Assembly (NCBI GenBank): GCA_029861595.1
Contig: JAOTYY010000004.1
Location: 1-39,244, forward strand
Reading direction: 5' to 3'
DNA length: 39,244 bases
Source of the DNA: Gammaproteobacteria bacterium
GTDB taxonomy: Bacteria; Pseudomonadota; Gammaproteobacteria; JAHELT01
Shown here: one piece after another, positions 22,052-30,039 of the stretch
Layout of the letters: each line of letters starts with the position of its first letter
How positions within the stretch are numbered: position 1 is the stretch's first letter
The notes under the pieces: model-generated
Databases searched by the model: none
Told to the model about the DNA's origin: nothing
What the model saw: only the letters and a program-made list of their open reading frames with translations
Translations under genes and position numbers: made by a program

Positions 22052-22759
22052 ATGGCGGAGCTTGCTGAATTCATCCCCGGACAGATATGGCTGAAGGAAT
22101 ACTCCGTCCATTATGCGGGCTGCGACTTCAATGCCCGCATGACCGTAGTGCGACTTCCGGGGTCGCGACTGATGCTGCATTCGCCATGTGAGATTGAGGA
22201 TTCAACGAAAGCGGCGATTTCTGCGTTGGGGGATGTGAAGTACATCGTCGCTCCCGGCTCCTATCACTACTTTCATATCCCTTCCGCGCAAGCCGCATTC
22301 CCGAATGCGGAGACTTACATCTGCCCGGGTATTGAGAGAAAGCGGCCCGAGCTCAATTTCGATTGGTTCCTTGGCAGCCGACCGCCCGATGCCTGGGAGG
22401 GGACCTTCGATCAGGTGTTGGTCAGGGGCAATAAATACATCTGGGAGGTGGCGTTATTCCACACGCCCAGCCGCACGTTGCTGCTTGTCGACTTGATCGA
22501 GAACATTACCGACGCCACACCGAACGTGAACTGGCAATTGAAGCTGTGGTGGAAAGCCGTCTTTCACATGTGGAACCATCCGAAGCCAGCGCCAGAGTAT
22601 CAGCTCGGTTGGAAAGACAAGACCGCTGCGCGGAAGTCGCTGGAGAGGATCCTGCAGTGGGATTTCGAAAGGATCGTCATTGCACATGGTGACCTGATTG
22701 AAACCGACGCCAAAGCAACGGCACTAGAGGCTTGGAAGGTTCCCCTCGATGACCAGTGA
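22052..22759 (+). CDS. DUF4336 domain protein
   Basis: A 235-residue cytosolic protein of the DUF4336 family, related in layout to metallo-beta-lactamase folds. It opens FIPGQIWLKEYSVHYAGCDFNARMTV with SRLMLHSPCE, and has IVAPGSYHYFHI and the C-terminal RIVIAHGDLIE. The His residues in YHYFH and AHGD are possible metal ligands, but the full HxHxDH motif of classic hydrolases is not seen. ATG 22052 has ATAGGTGGTGC upstream; the frame is open to 22004 but homologues start near the FIPGQ block. It is probably co-transcribed with the ATC-hydrolase-like gene. Confidence 0.85.
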   Translation: MAELAEFIPGQIWLKEYSVHYAGCDFNARMTVVRLPGSRLMLHSPCEIEDSTKAAISALGDVKYIVAPGSYHYFHIPSAQAAFPNAETYICPGIERKRPELNFDWFLGSRPPDAWEGTFDQVLVRGNKYIWEVALFHTPSRTLLLVDLIENITDATPNVNWQLKLWWKAVFHMWNHPKPAPEYQLGWKDKTAARKSLERILQWDFERIVIAHGDLIETDAKATALEAWKVPLDDQ

Positions 22760-22901
22760 CCGGACTACCGCGCTTGTTCTTACCCGCATCGCAGGTTTCA
22801 GACAAGGCCTCCAGGGCCGGTATTCGGGGCCGGTAACGTTTTCGATCACCCCATGACGGATATGGCGTCGTAATCCCAGACATGTCCGATCTGAGCGGAG
22901 C

Positions 22902-24014
22902 TCAACTTGATACCCTCTGCTGCACGGCGGCCTCGCGAAGCCGCACGGGCTTGCGCCGCCGCCCCCAGGTACCGGGACGCTCCTCGAACACACCGGGCAG
23001 CAGCATGTGACATCGGTTGCATACACCTCCCGCTGTCAGGTTCCACACGCCCAGCTCATACCAGTCACGACCGATCAATACCTGTCCGCAGCCATGACAA
23101 TACGTGGCGCCACCCTCGCCGTCATGCACGTTGCCCGTATACGCGTAACGCACACCGTTATCCATTGCGACACGGCGTGCCAGCGTCAGTGTTTCGGGCG
23201 GTGTAGGAGGTTTGTCGAGCATTTTCCAGTCCGGGTGGAAAGCGGTGAAATGCATCGGTATATCGACACCCAGATGTTCCACCACCCACTGGGTCATTTC
23301 CTGTAACTCTGCTTCGCTGTCGTTTTCGCCGGGGATCAGCAACGTAGTGAGTTCGAACCAGACGTCGGTTTCCTGTTTCAAATACACCAGCGTATCCAAA
23401 ACGTGGTCGAGATGCGCGCCGCAGATCTTCCAGTAAAAGCGTTCGGTGAACGCTTTCAGATCTATGTTCGCTGCATGCATGTGCCGGTAAAACTCGGCAC
23501 GGGGTTCGGGACTGTGAAAACCCGCGCTGACAGCGACGGACTTGATGCCGAATTCCGCGCACGCCTGTGCAACGTCGATGGCATATTCCATGAATATTGT
23601 GGGATCGTTGTAGGTATAGGCCACACTGCGGCAACCCAGGTTGCCGGCGGCCGCAGCAATCGTTTCCGGGCTGGCGCTGTCGGCCAGGGTATCGAACTCG
23701 CGCGATTTACTGATATCCCAGTTTTGACAGAACTTGCAGGACAGGTTGCAACCGGCAGTGCCGAAAGAGAGTACCGGGGTGCCCGGCAAAAAATGGTTCA
23801 GCGGCTTCTTTTCGATAGGATCGACACAATAACCGCTGGAGCGCCCGTAGGTCGTCAGCACGATGCTGTCGTCCTCGCGCATGCGTACGAAACACAGACC
23901 CCGCTGCCCTTCGCGCAGCTTGCATTGACGCGGACAGACATCGCACTGGACGCGGCCGTCCGGGAGCTTCGACCAGTAGTGTGTCGGGTAGTGCCGCTGC
24001 GCAGTGTCCATCAT
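22902..24014 (-). CDS. amrS: AmmeMemoRadiSam system radical SAM enzyme
   Basis: A 370-residue radical SAM protein of the AmrS family. The N-terminal region has QCDVCPRQCKLREGQRGLC, and the SAM cluster is Cys89-x3-Cys93-x2-Cys96 in AGCNLSCKFCQNWDIS. Further family blocks are AYTYNDPTIFMEYA and FTAFHPDW, and the C terminus holds more paired Cys (YCHGCG and CNRCH) likely to bind metal. The system joins AmrS with Memo-like AmrB and usually AMMECR1-like AmrA; its reaction is not established to my knowledge. ATGs at 24014 and 24011 are both possible. It is divergent from amrB with a 162 nt gap. Confidence 0.95.
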   Translation of the reverse strand: MMDTAQRHYPTHYWSKLPDGRVQCDVCPRQCKLREGQRGLCFVRMREDDSIVLTTYGRSSGYCVDPIEKKPLNHFLPGTPVLSFGTAGCNLSCKFCQNWDISKSREFDTLADSASPETIAAAAGNLGCRSVAYTYNDPTIFMEYAIDVAQACAEFGIKSVAVSAGFHSPEPRAEFYRHMHAANIDLKAFTERFYWKICGAHLDHVLDTLVYLKQETDVWFELTTLLIPGENDSEAELQEMTQWVVEHLGVDIPMHFTAFHPDWKMLDKPPTPPETLTLARRVAMDNGVRYAYTGNVHDGEGGATYCHGCGQVLIGRDWYELGVWNLTAGGVCNRCHMLLPGVFEERPGTWGRRRKPVRLREAAVQQRVSS

Positions 24015-24045
24015 TGAATTGTAGTCCAATGGTCCGGTGTCCTAT

Positions 24046-24063
24046 TTGTCACATAACTATCAT
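24046..24063. promoter_or_regulatory. Pho-box-like sequence between amrS and amrB
   Basis: TTGTCACATAACTATCAT resembles a PhoB box (two 7-mers CTGTCAT separated by four A/T bases) with about three mismatches. It lies in the divergent amrS-amrB region. No convincing -10 box at the required distance was seen in either direction, so the match is weak. Confidence 0.25.
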
Positions 24064-24176
24064 TTCCGCGTGGTGTCCGACCATACCTGCATCAAATAAG
24101 TAACGGATAAACACCGGCTTGATTTTGTCATTCAGGGCTGGTGCAATTGATCGTCCCGCTTGACTGGCTGGTTTTT

Positions 24177-24980
24177 ATGTCTATGAGTGATACTCACGCG
24201 GCCCGTCCGCCCGCCGTTGCCGGTCTGTTCTATCCACAGGACACGAAAGCCCTGCGCGCCACGGTCGATGAGCTACTCACGGCCGCGCGCGCCAGACTGG
24301 AGAAATCCCCTAAAGCGCTGATTGCGCCACACGCCGGTTATGTCTATTCGGGTGCAGTCGCCGCCTCGGCCTATGTGGAACTGCAACAGCACGCCGCGGA
24401 GTTCAACCAAGTGGCACTGCTTGGGCCGGCACACCGTGTGGCGTTACGAGGCATCGCTGTTCCAAGCGTTGCGGCTTTCGAGACGCCGCTGGGAAACGTG
24501 GCGGTGGACACCGAGTTGCGTGCACGCGTGCTGCGCTTGCCGGGCGTGGCGCTCGGCGACGCCGCGCATGAGCATGAACACAGTCTGGAAGTACATCTGC
24601 CTTTTCTGCAGTCCGTGTTGAACGACTTCACGTTGCTGCCACTGGTGGTAGGCGAGGCCAATCCCGACCTGGTGGCGCAGGTGCTGGACGAGGTATGGGA
24701 CGGGGACGATACGCTGATCGTGGTCAGCTCCGACCTGAGTCACTTCCACGACTACCGCGAGGCGCGTGCCATCGATGCTGCCACCGTTGCCAATATCGAG
24801 GACCAGCTGCCCACGATAGCGCCGCAACAGGCATGTGGGTGTCGTGCGCTGAACGGTTTGCTCACTGCCACCCGGCGGCGAGGATTGCAGATCGTGACGC
24901 TGGATGTGCGCAATTCCGGCGATACCGCGGGCGGACGCGATCGCGTGGTGGGCTATGCCTCGTTTGCGGCCACCGAGTAG
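24177..24980 (+). CDS. amrB: AmmeMemoRadiSam system protein B (Memo-like)
   Basis: A 267-residue Memo-family protein. Conserved blocks are PPAVAGLFYP, APHAGYVYSGAVAASAY, LLGPAHR, EHEHSLEVHLPFLQ and SSDLSHFHDY with the His and Cys (GCRALNG) residues equivalent to the metal-binding site of Memo. The fold is related to class III extradiol dioxygenases. It pairs with the divergent amrS gene. ATG 24177 or 24183 is the probable start; the upstream part of the open frame (from 24141) has no family similarity. No AMMECR1-like amrA gene occurs next to it, which is unusual for this system. Confidence 0.94.
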   Translation: MSMSDTHAARPPAVAGLFYPQDTKALRATVDELLTAARARLEKSPKALIAPHAGYVYSGAVAASAYVELQQHAAEFNQVALLGPAHRVALRGIAVPSVAAFETPLGNVAVDTELRARVLRLPGVALGDAAHEHEHSLEVHLPFLQSVLNDFTLLPLVVGEANPDLVAQVLDEVWDGDDTLIVVSSDLSHFHDYREARAIDAATVANIEDQLPTIAPQQACGCRALNGLLTATRRRGLQIVTLDVRNSGDTAGGRDRVVGYASFAATE

Positions 24981-25125
24981 CGGCTGTAATCCGTGCACGG
25001 ACTCCCAAAAATGGCAAAGCTGGGTTAATCTGACTGTCGTGCGCACGGTCTTGCGGGCAGACGAACCCTCAACGCCAGTTGTCGGCGGACTGGCATGTTT
25101 GTCGGTCCAGTTTACGAAAAAGGCT

Positions 25126-25142
25126 GTCAAAAACCGGTCAAA
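25126..25142 (+). promoter_or_regulatory. direct repeat GTCAAA upstream of the DUF3135 promoter
   Basis: GTCAAA occurs at 25126-25131 and again at 25137-25142, 11 bp apart, one helical turn. It lies about 85 bp before the predicted start of the sigma-54-like promoter at 25192, a place where an enhancer-binding activator could bind. It is short, so chance is possible. Confidence 0.25.
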
Positions 25143-25191
25143 TTCATAATCATGGATGTTAACTTTCCGATTTATAAGGAATTTTTCCATA

Positions 25192-25207
25192 TGGCACCCG
25201 GCTTGCA
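25192..25207 (+). promoter_or_regulatory. sigma-54 (-24/-12) promoter of the DUF3135 gene pair
   Basis: TGGCACCCGGCTTGCA matches TGGCAC-N5-TTGCW exactly. The predicted start is near 25218, about 25 nt before ATG 25243. It lies in a gene-free stretch of 262 nt. Together with the match at 12277 it shares the TGGCACCCG sequence. Confidence 0.7.
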
Positions 25208-25242
25208 CTGGCTAGCACTGACGATTGAACGGTAGTAGCAGC

Positions 25243-25596
25243 ATGAGTGACCGAACCACCCAATTCGACTTCGACGGCTGGAAGCTGCTGGCGGAGTCGG
25301 ACGCTGAGGCGTTTGAGCAACGCCGCCGCGAATTGCTGCAAGCCGAAATCGACCTGGCACCGGCTTCGCTGCAACCCCGTTTACGCGGCCTGCAATGGCA
25401 GATAGACATGGCCCGCCAGCGCTGTAAAACGCCGGAACTGGCAAGCGCCAGGCTCTTCGAAATGATGTGGGATCAAGTCTATGGCGATAACGGCTTTCTG
25501 GATGTTTTGACGAATCCGAGAGCACAAGTCGACATACCCGCCGAGCGGCAACCGGCGAACGTCCTGCCGTTTCGCGCGCAAAAAACCGGTAGCTGA
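25243..25596 (+). CDS. DUF3135 domain protein
   Basis: A 117-residue protein of the DUF3135 family of gammaproteobacterial hypotheticals. It opens FDFDGWKLLAESDAEAFEQRRREL and has the family core LRGLQWQIDMARQRCKTPELA and FEMMWDQVYG. It is largely helical and soluble, with no signal peptide. ATG 25243 matches the family start. A short second gene follows after 3 nt. The sigma-54-like promoter suggests expression tied to a nitrogen, motility, pilus or stress activator, but none can be named. Confidence 0.85.
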   Translation: MSDRTTQFDFDGWKLLAESDAEAFEQRRRELLQAEIDLAPASLQPRLRGLQWQIDMARQRCKTPELASARLFEMMWDQVYGDNGFLDVLTNPRAQVDIPAERQPANVLPFRAQKTGS

Positions 25597-25599
25597 CAC

Positions 25600-25920
25600 G
25601 TGCAGGTAAACGCGTTGCTCAATGCACCGACAGCCAGCGCCGCACCGGCCAAACCCGTGCCGCGCGTGCAACCGGTGAACGCCATCGTGCGCTACTCTGC
25701 TTCGAGCTCTCACGGTACACAGCAAAGCGCGTACGAAACGACGCTGGAAGGTGAGTTTCTACGCGGTGCCGGGCACGGCCAGCCGCGCCACACCGCAAAT
25801 CAGGTGTTGCCGGGCCGGCTGGTCAACGCGGCGCGCGCCGTCTCGGCTTATACCAGTGTGTCGGCCAGCACCGGGCCCGACAATTCGCGCGTCCAGCGCC
25901 GGCTCGATCTACACGCTTAA
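25600..25920 (+). CDS. small hypothetical protein downstream of DUF3135
   Basis: A 106-residue protein starting with GTG 25600, 3 nt after the DUF3135 stop. It is rich in Ala, Ser, Pro and Gln and probably largely disordered for the first 70 residues. The end LVNAARAVSAYTSVSASTG then RVQRRLDLHA may form a helix, a pattern I have seen at the end of small proteins in similar position. No signal peptide or membrane segment. Function unknown. Its last 4 nt overlap the end of the opposite-strand zincin gene. Confidence 0.65.
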   Translation: MQVNALLNAPTASAAPAKPVPRVQPVNAIVRYSASSSHGTQQSAYETTLEGEFLRGAGHGQPRHTANQVLPGRLVNAARAVSAYTSVSASTGPDNSRVQRRLDLHA

Positions 25921-26477
25921 ATCCTTTCTCGCCTGCTTCGTTCCATTACTCGTTTATCGCTCTGCGGCACAAGCTGGCGGAACAGACTCGCCTCGCGCTG
26001 ATAAAACCCCTCCGTGTGGTAGGAGTCATCAAGCTTGTAGAGCAGGTAATCGAGATGATGGCAAAGTTCATGCAGCAAGGTGCGCAGGAACGTGCGGAAG
26101 GCAACGACCTGCTGCCGTTTCGCGGTACACATCCACAGTGTCACACAAGCCATGCGGCGTCCCTCGCCTGGCTCATACATACCGTGCAGCTCGCCCCAAT
26201 CGTCGTGCGGACGCACGGCGAGAACCTTCACACGCACGCGCGGCACTCCCAGTTGTTCGGTCAAACCGGTCAGCAGCGCGCGGGAGTCGCTGGCAACCCA
26301 GCCGTAGCGTCCCGCCTGCAATGCGACGTGCAGCGCCGTCACCCGAGCGTTCAAACCGCGGTGGCGCCGCAGCGCCACGTGGGTGATCGCATCGCTGCGG
26401 CGGTACACTGCCTGCTGCGCCGCGGTCAATTTATGGTAGTAATCGAATACCAGAAGCCCACCGTCCCGAGAAATCAC
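25917..26477 (-). CDS. predicted zinc-dependent peptidase-like protein (HExxHH)
   Basis: A 186-residue protein with HELCHHLDY at about residues 138-146, fitting the HExxH zinc-peptidase motif with an extra His. The downstream acidic residue in HTEGFYQREASLF could supply the third ligand. No signal peptide is visible, so it appears cytosolic. The start MISRDGGLLVFDYYHKL is as expected for a soluble domain. Short size and lack of a propeptide suggest a housekeeping minigluzincin-like role rather than secretion, but the substrate is unknown. It is convergent with the DUF3135 pair and divergent from the DNA ligase gene. Confidence 0.8.
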   Translation of the reverse strand: MISRDGGLLVFDYYHKLTAAQQAVYRRSDAITHVALRRHRGLNARVTALHVALQAGRYGWVASDSRALLTGLTEQLGVPRVRVKVLAVRPHDDWGELHGMYEPGEGRRMACVTLWMCTAKRQQVVAFRTFLRTLLHELCHHLDYLLYKLDDSYHTEGFYQREASLFRQLVPQSDKRVMERSRRERI

Positions 26478-26556
26478 TCACAATGTGACGATGGGGGGAC
26501 ACGAGCAGCGGGCGTTAACATGATCGCGATCTCGCGTTAGCGCGCGGAGCAACTGC

Positions 26557-28146
26557 TTGGCCGCCACGAAAAAAAATTCTACAGCGGGCATGCCGCCGGA
26601 CAGCGGGACGCTCGGGCAACTTGTACAGACCTCGCAACAGGTAAGCGCAAACCGCGGACGCCTGGCCAAACGTGAGTTGCTGGCATCGCTGTTTCTGGCA
26701 CTCAGCGACGCAGAATTTCCGCTCGCAGTGTATTACCTCACGGGCGCGCTTGCTCAGGGTCGCATCGGTCTGGGCTACGCAACATTGAAGAGTGTGCTGC
26801 CAGTTCCGCCGGCCGCCGAGGGCAGATTGAATCTGGCACAGGTCGACCGGCAGATGCGACGCTTTGCGGCAATCAAAGGCGCTGGCTCGACGGTGCTGCG
26901 TCAGGATCTGCTGCGTGAACTGCTGCAGGCGGCTACCGTCGAAGAGCAGAACTTCCTGACTCGCCTGTTCTGCGGCGAGCTTCGCCAGGGCGCGCTGCAG
27001 GGCACAGTGCTGGAGGCGGTCGCTGAGGCTACCCAGGTCCCCGACGCGCTGTTGCGCCGCGCGCTGATGCTGCATGGTGAACTCGCCGAGGTCGCACAGC
27101 TCGCGCGCGACGGCGGCACCGCAGCGCTGGCAGCGATTGCGCCCACCACATTTCGTCCACTGCAGCCGATGCTGGCAGACACCGCAGTGTCGGCCCACGC
27201 CGCCGTGCAACGCCACGGCACCACGCTGCTGGAGTTCAAACTCGACGGCGCACGAGTGCAGATGCATAAACGCGGCGCGCAGATAAGAGTCTACAGCCGG
27301 CGGCTCAACGACGTCACCTCGGCCGTTCCTGAAATAGTCTCCCTGGGCGAACGACTCGGCGTCGAAGAAGCAATTCTGGACGGCGAGACCCTGGCCCTGC
27401 GCGGCGACGGCAAACCACAACCGTTCCAGACGACGATGCGGCGTTTCGGCCGCCGCCTCAACGTCGAAACGATGCGCAGCAGCCTGCCATTATCGGTGTT
27501 CTTTTTCGATTGCATGTATCTCGACGGTGAGGATCTGACCGGTTTGCCGACACTGGAACGTATCTCGCGCTTGCGCGGTTTCGTGCAGCCCACGCACCTG
27601 CTGCCACAGCTGGTAACCGGCGACGGAATCGAAGCCCGGGCGTTTCTCGCCAGGGCGCTCGCCGCCGGGCACGAAGGAATCTTGGCGAAATCCACGACAG
27701 CGCCCTACGCGGCGGGTAGTCGCGGCAGCGACTGGTTGAAGGTCAAACCCGTGCACACGCTGGATCTCGTGGTGCTGGCCGCCGAGTGGGGTCACGGTCG
27801 GCGGCGAGGCTGGCTCAGCAATCTGCATCTGGGAGCCCGGGATAGCGCAAGCGGGGAGTTCGTGATGCTCGGGAAAACGTTCAAAGGGCTGACCGACGAG
27901 ATGCTGCGCTGGCAAACCGAAGTGCTGCAGCAACTGACAGTGCGCGAAGAGGGCAACACGGTGTTCGTCAAACCGGCACTGGTCGTGGAAATTGCCTGCA
28001 ACGACATACAGACCAGCCCGCAGTACCCGGCCGGTATGACGTTGCGTTTCGCCCGGGTCAAACAGTACCGCAGCGACAAGAAACCCCACGAGGCCGATAC
28101 ACTGGAAACCGTGCGTGCATTGCACGCACAGGCAACCCAGTCCTGA
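26557..28146 (+). CDS. ATP-dependent DNA ligase
   Basis: A 529-residue ligase of the archaeal/eukaryal type I family, related to mycobacterial LigB rather than to the NAD-dependent LigA. Motif I is EFKLDGARV with adenylated Lys228; motif Ia YSRRLNDV; motif III LDGETLAL; IIIa FFFDCMYLDG; motif IV EGILAKS; motif V DWLKVKP. An N-terminal helical DNA-binding domain precedes the catalytic core (1-200) and an OB-fold follows. It seals nicks with ATP. TTG 26557 has CGCGGAGC upstream; ATG 26590 is the alternative and lies closer to the usual start. None of the usual companion exonuclease or helicase genes is adjacent. Confidence 0.94.
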   Translation: MAATKKNSTAGMPPDSGTLGQLVQTSQQVSANRGRLAKRELLASLFLALSDAEFPLAVYYLTGALAQGRIGLGYATLKSVLPVPPAAEGRLNLAQVDRQMRRFAAIKGAGSTVLRQDLLRELLQAATVEEQNFLTRLFCGELRQGALQGTVLEAVAEATQVPDALLRRALMLHGELAEVAQLARDGGTAALAAIAPTTFRPLQPMLADTAVSAHAAVQRHGTTLLEFKLDGARVQMHKRGAQIRVYSRRLNDVTSAVPEIVSLGERLGVEEAILDGETLALRGDGKPQPFQTTMRRFGRRLNVETMRSSLPLSVFFFDCMYLDGEDLTGLPTLERISRLRGFVQPTHLLPQLVTGDGIEARAFLARALAAGHEGILAKSTTAPYAAGSRGSDWLKVKPVHTLDLVVLAAEWGHGRRRGWLSNLHLGARDSASGEFVMLGKTFKGLTDEMLRWQTEVLQQLTVREEGNTVFVKPALVVEIACNDIQTSPQYPAGMTLRFARVKQYRSDKKPHEADTLETVRALHAQATQS

Positions 28147-28171
28147 AGCCAGGCCTCTTGCTCCTGCATGA

Positions 28172-28657
28172 CTATGTTGACCCCGGACCGTGCTCGTTTG
28201 ATGTCAACACCGTGCAATGCACCGGAGCGTGACCGGTATACCCAGTCACAACCCGCCGTCTGAAAGCCGCAAAGCGGGGTATCGCACGCGAGAAAAACAG
28301 GTGGCTGACAAGTGGCGAGTCGCTGGCGCCAAAACCGCTGACCGGCGAGTCGCCGAGCCAATGTGTGAGCGTCAGTGCCCAATCGCGTTCGCGCGAACGC
28401 GGGTCGACGGTCCACCAGATCTGCACCAGCTCGCTGTACGCGCGCAGATAGTCGACATGCCAGTGATTGCGCCCGCCCGACCAGTGCCGCAGCAATCGTG
28501 CGCGCAGCCCGCCAGCAGCGAACGCACTGCCCGCATAAACATAGTACCCTTGCGCGAACCCACGTTCACCAAGCGCACCCACAACGATCCGGCATTTTTT
28601 TGGCAGCCACAAGATCAAAGCGTAACTGCCTGATTTATTAGGAATTGTGGATAACAT
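28172..28657 (-). CDS. DUF123 / GIY-YIG-type nuclease-like protein
   Basis: A 161-residue protein of the DUF123 branch of the GIY-YIG fold. Motifs YYVYAGSAFAAGGLRARL, HWHVDYLRAY and the Arg in LRARLLRH are the family landmarks. The domain is expected in the cytosol with DNA cleavage or repair roles, though DUF123 proteins often lack proven activity. ATG 28657 begins MLSTIPNKSGSYALILWL. It is convergent with the DNA ligase gene (25 nt apart). The C-terminal tail with RAIPRFAAFRRR and HCTVLTSNE is less conserved. Confidence 0.82.
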   Translation of the reverse strand: MLSTIPNKSGSYALILWLPKKCRIVVGALGERGFAQGYYVYAGSAFAAGGLRARLLRHWSGGRNHWHVDYLRAYSELVQIWWTVDPRSRERDWALTLTHWLGDSPVSGFGASDSPLVSHLFFSRAIPRFAAFRRRVVTGYTGHAPVHCTVLTSNEHGPGST

Positions 28658-28765
28658 CGGTTAATATTTCACAAACCGAACACCAACTGCGACCGTTGTC
28701 AAAACCGCTCACGGCGTTAGTCTTACAAAAAACAACGACGCCCGATTGGCTTTCAGGAGGCAGAC

Positions 28766-29332
28766 ATGTGGTACGCGGACTTACGCAAGAACACCCGACT
28801 CGGCACGTTGCTCGTCAGACGCCGGCTCATTACCACGGCCCAGCTGCACGCGGCGATCAGCCTGCAGCGCCGGCACCGGAATGCAAACCTCGGTGACATC
28901 CTGGTCGAGCAAGGCTGGGTCACACACCACGACATCCGCAGGAGCCTGCGCCGCCAAGCCCGGGTGCGTTATGTCGCCACTTTGGTGGCGATGTTGTGGG
29001 CACCGCTGCAACCGGTCAGTGCCGGAGATTTCCTTTCGGCCAGTGCCAACGCCGAGAACGTCGCGTTCGCTGACGCGGAAACGTATGCGGACGCCCCGCA
29101 GTTGAAGTTGCATGATCCTGGCGCGCGCGGCGCCAGCATCAATACTTCATTGAGCCGGGCCGCACAACTGACAGCAAAAAGGATGTTGCAATCCTGGTGG
29201 CGGAGTTATCGCGCCGCCGCCGGCCAAGAGTCGTCGCCACGTCCATACAGCAGTAAACAAACGCTCACCCAGAATTATTCGCTGCGGCTCAGCGAAGACG
29301 ATGTCCTGGTCCGCGCGAAGTTCAGATTCTGA
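28766..29332 (+). CDS. tandem MshEN-motif protein with a hydrophobic segment and beta-type C terminus
   Basis: A 188-residue protein with excellent AGGAGG ribosome binding site 9 nt before ATG 28766. Residues 11-34 and 41-64 are two 24-residue repeats (RLGTLLVRRRLITTAQL and NLGDILVEQGWVTHHDI) fitting the MshEN c-di-GMP motif RLGxxLxxxGxIxxxxLxxALxxQ, with a 6-residue spacer. The first repeat has Arg for the central Gly, and the second has Asn for the first Arg. A hydrophobic stretch (69-82) ends PVSA, then a C-terminal part of about 100 residues ends VLVRAKFRF with a terminal Phe as in outer-membrane strands. Whether this is a membrane protein with the MshEN pair in the cytosol needs testing. 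Function unknown. Confidence 0.75.
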   Translation: MWYADLRKNTRLGTLLVRRRLITTAQLHAAISLQRRHRNANLGDILVEQGWVTHHDIRRSLRRQARVRYVATLVAMLWAPLQPVSAGDFLSASANAENVAFADAETYADAPQLKLHDPGARGASINTSLSRAAQLTAKRMLQSWWRSYRAAAGQESSPRPYSSKQTLTQNYSLRLSEDDVLVRAKFRF

Positions 29333-29352
29333 TGCGCTCGCGACACACCCGA

Positions 29353-29994
29353 TCACGCGCTCGCCGGACAGCTCACGCCGGTACCGCCCAGGCCGCAATA
29401 ACCGCCAGGGTTCTTGGCAAGGTATTGCTGGTGGTAGTCCTCGGCGTAGTAAAATTCAGGTGCGGGCAGTATTTCGGTCGTTACCTTGCCCAGGCCCGAC
29501 GCGCTTAGCGCTTGCTGATACATTTCCAGGGACGCCAGCGCGGCCTGCTGCTGCGCGTCGTCGTAGGTATAAATCCCCGAGCGGTACTGGGTGCCCACGT
29601 CGTTACCCTGGCGCATCCCCTGCGTCGGATCGTGCGCTTCCCAAAACGCACTCAACACGGCCTCGTAACTGACCTGCAGAGGATCGAAAACCACAAGCAC
29701 GACCTCGTTATGGCCGGTGTCACCACTGCACACTTCTTGGTACGTGGGATTGCGGGTGTAACCGCCCGCATAGCCGACCGCCGTCGTGTACACCCCAGGC
29801 AGTTCCCAGAAACACCGCTCAGCGCCCCAGAAACACCCCATACCGAGAACTGCCTGCTGCAAGCCCGCGGGAAACGGCGGTTGGAGCGGTCTTCCATTCA
29901 CGTAGTGCTTGTCGGGTACCGGCAACGGCTCGTCGCGACCCGGCAGCGCCTTTTCAGGTTGCGGCATGGCAGTCTTTTTGTTTAATCCGAACAT
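29353..29994 (-). CDS. msrA: peptide-methionine (S)-S-oxide reductase, cytosolic type
   Basis: A 213-residue MsrA that reduces the S epimer of methionine sulfoxide. The catalytic Cys54 is in GMGCFWGAE, and [10 protein letters not shown] near the C terminus holds the two recycling Cys seen in E. coli MsrA. The stretch [23 protein letters not shown] is the family core. Its N-terminal 40 residues ([18 protein letters not shown]) resemble E. coli MsrA. ATG 29994 is preceded by GGGAGGGC. No signal peptide. DUF488 lies 45 nt upstream in the same direction, so the two may share a transcript. Confidence 0.96.
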   Translation of the reverse strand: MFGLNKKTAMPQPEKALPGRDEPLPVPDKHYVNGRPLQPPFPAGLQQAVLGMGCFWGAERCFWELPGVYTTAVGYAGGYTRNPTYQEVCSGDTGHNEVVLVVFDPLQVSYEAVLSAFWEAHDPTQGMRQGNDVGTQYRSGIYTYDDAQQQAALASLEMYQQALSASGLGKVTTEILPAPEFYYAEDYHQQYLAKNPGGYCGLGGTGVSCPASA

Positions 29995-30039
29995 GTGTTT
30001 GCCCTCCCACACAGCGATGAGTATCAATTCTACGCCAAG

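Noticed and set aside
26901-27239. Minus-strand 112-codon frame inside the DNA ligase gene
   Set aside because: It lies opposite the ligase catalytic core and has Ser-rich composition typical of an antisense shadow.
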